Part shown: one piece after another, positions 13,312 through 14,793 of the stretch
How positions within the stretch are numbered: the stretch's first letter is position 1
How the letters are laid out: every line of letters starts with the position of its first letter
Source: Candidatus Anderseniibacteriota bacterium
Lineage (GTDB): Bacteria; Patescibacteriota; Andersenbacteria; UBA10190
Length of the DNA: 14,793 nt
Reading direction: 5' to 3'
NCBI GenBank assembly: GCA_003229735.1
Contig: QIFI01000106.1
Span: 1-14,793 of the forward strand
Program-made: the position numbers and the translations under genes
Notes under the pieces: model-generated
What the model was told of the DNA's origin: nothing
Databases searched by the model: none
The model's input: only the letters and a program-made list of their open reading frames with translations

Positions 13312-14335
13312 ATCCAGACTGAAAAACTTCTGAAGGAAATTCAGTGCCAAGACCACCGACCACATCCTTATCTATGAGTTCTTTCCACTGCTTAATTCTG
13401 TCCGCTTCAATAGAGGGGACTTGCCAATAGAATTTCAACAGTTCTTCATCTATCTCATTGATTCGCCTTGCGATTTTTAGAGCATAATCATGAAGCTGGG
13501 AAAGCATCTGCGAGACACTTTTTTTCTCCCGCGCGACCAAAACTTCTTGTTGACCCCCTGCGCTAAAGGCGTCACGCAAACTCGTGGATACTGCTCCGAA
13601 TTCAGTAATCATGTACGTGGCTGCTCGCTCATAATTTGCGCGATTTTTAAAGAGTTCAGGGAATAAAATCATACAGTCAACTTTAAATCTTTCTTTGTCT
13701 TCTAATTCTAAAGTTCGAAACTGTTTAATAATCGGGGAAGATGATTCCGTTTCTTCATCAATCCACCACAAACCCTCACCGTCTTTTAGTTGTCCTCTGT
13801 AATATGATTTTATTTTCTGTATAGTGTCTCCACTTGTTCGCAACTCATCATAATCAACGCCCATTTTGTCAAATATAGAATTTCCCGTTGGTAAATCCAT
13901 ATTGATTTTGTATCTAGGAGAGTGCGTTACGCTGATTTCTGGTAAGCACGTTTGGTACAAACGATATCGCACATCCGCTTGTCCTCCTAATTTTCCAAAC
14001 ATGATAAAAATTCGCTTTACGTCTTCAACTCGCGAAGATTCCAACACACTATTTCCTGTTGAAGTCCAATGATCTTTAGTGGTTGTTTTAACCTCAACGC
14101 CAAAGTATCCATTCGCAACAATGTCAGGGAAAGCGTGAACTCCAGTTTGTTTTATAGTACCCTCAAATTCAGTACCAGAGGATGCCTCGCACATCTTCTC
14201 GCAAACTAACCCTTCAAAATCTAAAGCGGTAATTTTGTTATCTGCTCTGATTTCAGTAACTAAAAGTCCCCTGGATTTTTCCAATAAGGCAATGAAATTC
14301 TCTTCGCTTGCATTTTTTTTCTCGGCGTAAATCAT
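13289..14335 (-). CDS. Type II restriction endonuclease, PD-(D/E)XK fold
   Basis: The 348-residue protein has a PD-(D/E)XK core: PD at residues 70-71 in HAFPDIVANGYFGVEVKTT, with E81-V-K83 as catalytic Glu and Lys, followed by DHWTSTGNSVLESSRVEDVKRIFIMFGKLGG. The C-terminal half is helical with no second catalytic motif. It starts 1 base after the methyltransferase stop and overlaps vsr, a standard type II restriction-modification arrangement. It should cleave the sequence that the neighbouring methyltransferase protects. The recognition site cannot be read from sequence. Confidence is high for a restriction endonuclease and low for any named subfamily. Confidence 0.88.
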   Translation of the reverse strand: MIYAEKKNASEENFIALLEKSRGLLVTEIRADNKITALDFEGLVCEKMCEASSGTEFEGTIKQTGVHAFPDIVANGYFGVEVKTTTKDHWTSTGNSVLESSRVEDVKRIFIMFGKLGGQADVRYRLYQTCLPEISVTHSPRYKINMDLPTGNSIFDKMGVDYDELRTSGDTIQKIKSYYRGQLKDGEGLWWIDEETESSSPIIKQFRTLELEDKERFKVDCMILFPELFKNRANYERAATYMITEFGAVSTSLRDAFSAGGQQEVLVAREKKSVSQMLSQLHDYALKIARRINEIDEELLKFYWQVPSIEADRIKQWKELIDKDVVGGLGTEFPSEVFQSGYEEASSK

Positions 14336-14336
14336 T

Positions 14337-14793
14337 TTATTTCAAATTTTTATCAAAAAAATTTTCTATGGATTTAGCAATGTGCCATGCAAAAACTGGA
14401 GGTACGGCGTTCCCAATCTGTTTATATGCTTGAGACGTGGACGGCAAAAATTCCATGTCATCAGGAAACGATTGAATTCTTGCCGCCTCTCTAGCAGAAA
14501 GTCGGCGTTTGCCATTCCAATGATATTCAATGTTGCCATGATGTTCAGTTCGCATTGTTGGTCCTGGTTTGTCGGAATCTATTATTCCGTTGCCCTGCCC
14601 TTTATTTTTCTTTGCTTTAGACCAGCAGTGATTCGAAAAGCCATTTTCTTCGACATTTTCCAGATCACCAAGCGCCTCCTTTACTGACACGTGCTTGCCT
14701 TTGTGTGTCGATTTCGGATAGTCGTCATCCTCAAATCTAGGAAGTATATTCTTGCGGGTTCCGATGATAATTACACGTTCGCGCATTTGCGGT
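14337..14793 (-). CDS. C5 cytosine DNA methyltransferase, C-terminal part (cut by window edge)
   Basis: The visible 151 residues are the C-terminal part of a Dcm-type enzyme, continuing past base 14793. The frame is open through the edge with PQMRERVIIIGT (motif VIII, PQ-x-RER), then a target-recognition region with KKNKGQGNG and PTMRTEHHGNIEYHW, motif IX RRLSAREAARIQSFPDD and motif X QIGNAVPP. The catalytic Pro-Cys motif IV and SAM motif I must lie outside the window. The enzyme methylates carbon 5 of a cytosine using S-adenosylmethionine. An internal ATG at 14786 is not the start. It is the first visible gene of the restriction-modification-vsr-radC operon. Confidence 0.95.
   Translation of the reverse strand, partial: PQMRERVIIIGTRKNILPRFEDDDYPKSTHKGKHVSVKEALGDLENVEENGFSNHCWSKAKKNKGQGNGIIDSDKPGPTMRTEHHGNIEYHWNGKRRLSAREAARIQSFPDDMEFLPSTSQAYKQIGNAVPPVFAWHIAKSIENFFDKNLK

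Noticed and set aside
13311..13365. Upstream ATG (13365) as the vsr start
   Set aside because: It would add 18 hydrophobic residues encoded within the endonuclease gene and not typical of Vsr; the ATG at 13311 gives a normal length.

Overview
The window is bacterial DNA with two differently composed parts. Positions 1 to about 8,500 are relatively GC-rich and carry housekeeping-type genes. From about 9,600 to the end the DNA is visibly more AT-rich and carries accessory genes, ending in a restriction-modification cluster. Small compact genes, an isolated PilM-like ATPase, ComF, DUF3800, many short intergenic palindromes and apparently leaderless genes (a TATAAT-like box about 6 nt before the start codon, no Shine-Dalgarno site) would suit a Candidate Phyla Radiation / Patescibacteria genome. 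That placement is an inference; there is no rRNA or other marker gene to confirm it. No complete gene here ends in TGA: all stops are TAA or TAG.

Left part: a short PilM/FtsA-like ATPase (96-890, minus) is divergent from lemA (960-1520). lemA is followed by a terminator and htpX (1642-2529), a coiled-coil protein with tandem heptads (about 2583-3011), and convergent recX (2992-3456, minus). clpC (start probably 3622) and comF (6204-6905, TTG start) follow as a tight pair. HtpX and ClpC give this stretch a protein quality-control theme, and PilM and ComF hint at DNA uptake or pilus function. A 282-bp element with about 29-bp terminal inverted repeats (6981-7262) lies between comF and a periplasmic ligand-binding protein (7328-8467, minus). 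A DUF3800 gene (8702-9270) follows; its first 25 codons lie in another frame, and an RNA-like three-way junction sits just downstream.

Right part: an inorganic pyrophosphatase-like gene (about 9602-10078, minus), a 413-bp non-coding stretch with a long inverted repeat, and a two-helix membrane protein (10498-11121, minus). Next comes a repeat region (11255-11692) built from copies of a perfect palindrome, CAACACTTAGTGTTAAAA, arranged on both sides of a GC-rich structured segment. The array abuts a truncated minus-strand gene (11686-11817). Beyond a strong hairpin terminator is a 37-codon lysine-rich ORF (11871-11984, minus).

The far right is a minus-strand operon read from the window's end inward: the C-terminal part of a C5 cytosine DNA methyltransferase (cut by the window edge), a PD-(D/E)XK restriction endonuclease, a Vsr mismatch endonuclease and a RadC/JAMM protein. 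Together they form a type II restriction-modification system with repair of the T:G mismatches that arise from 5-methylcytosine deamination; RadC is a frequent but poorly understood companion of such islands.
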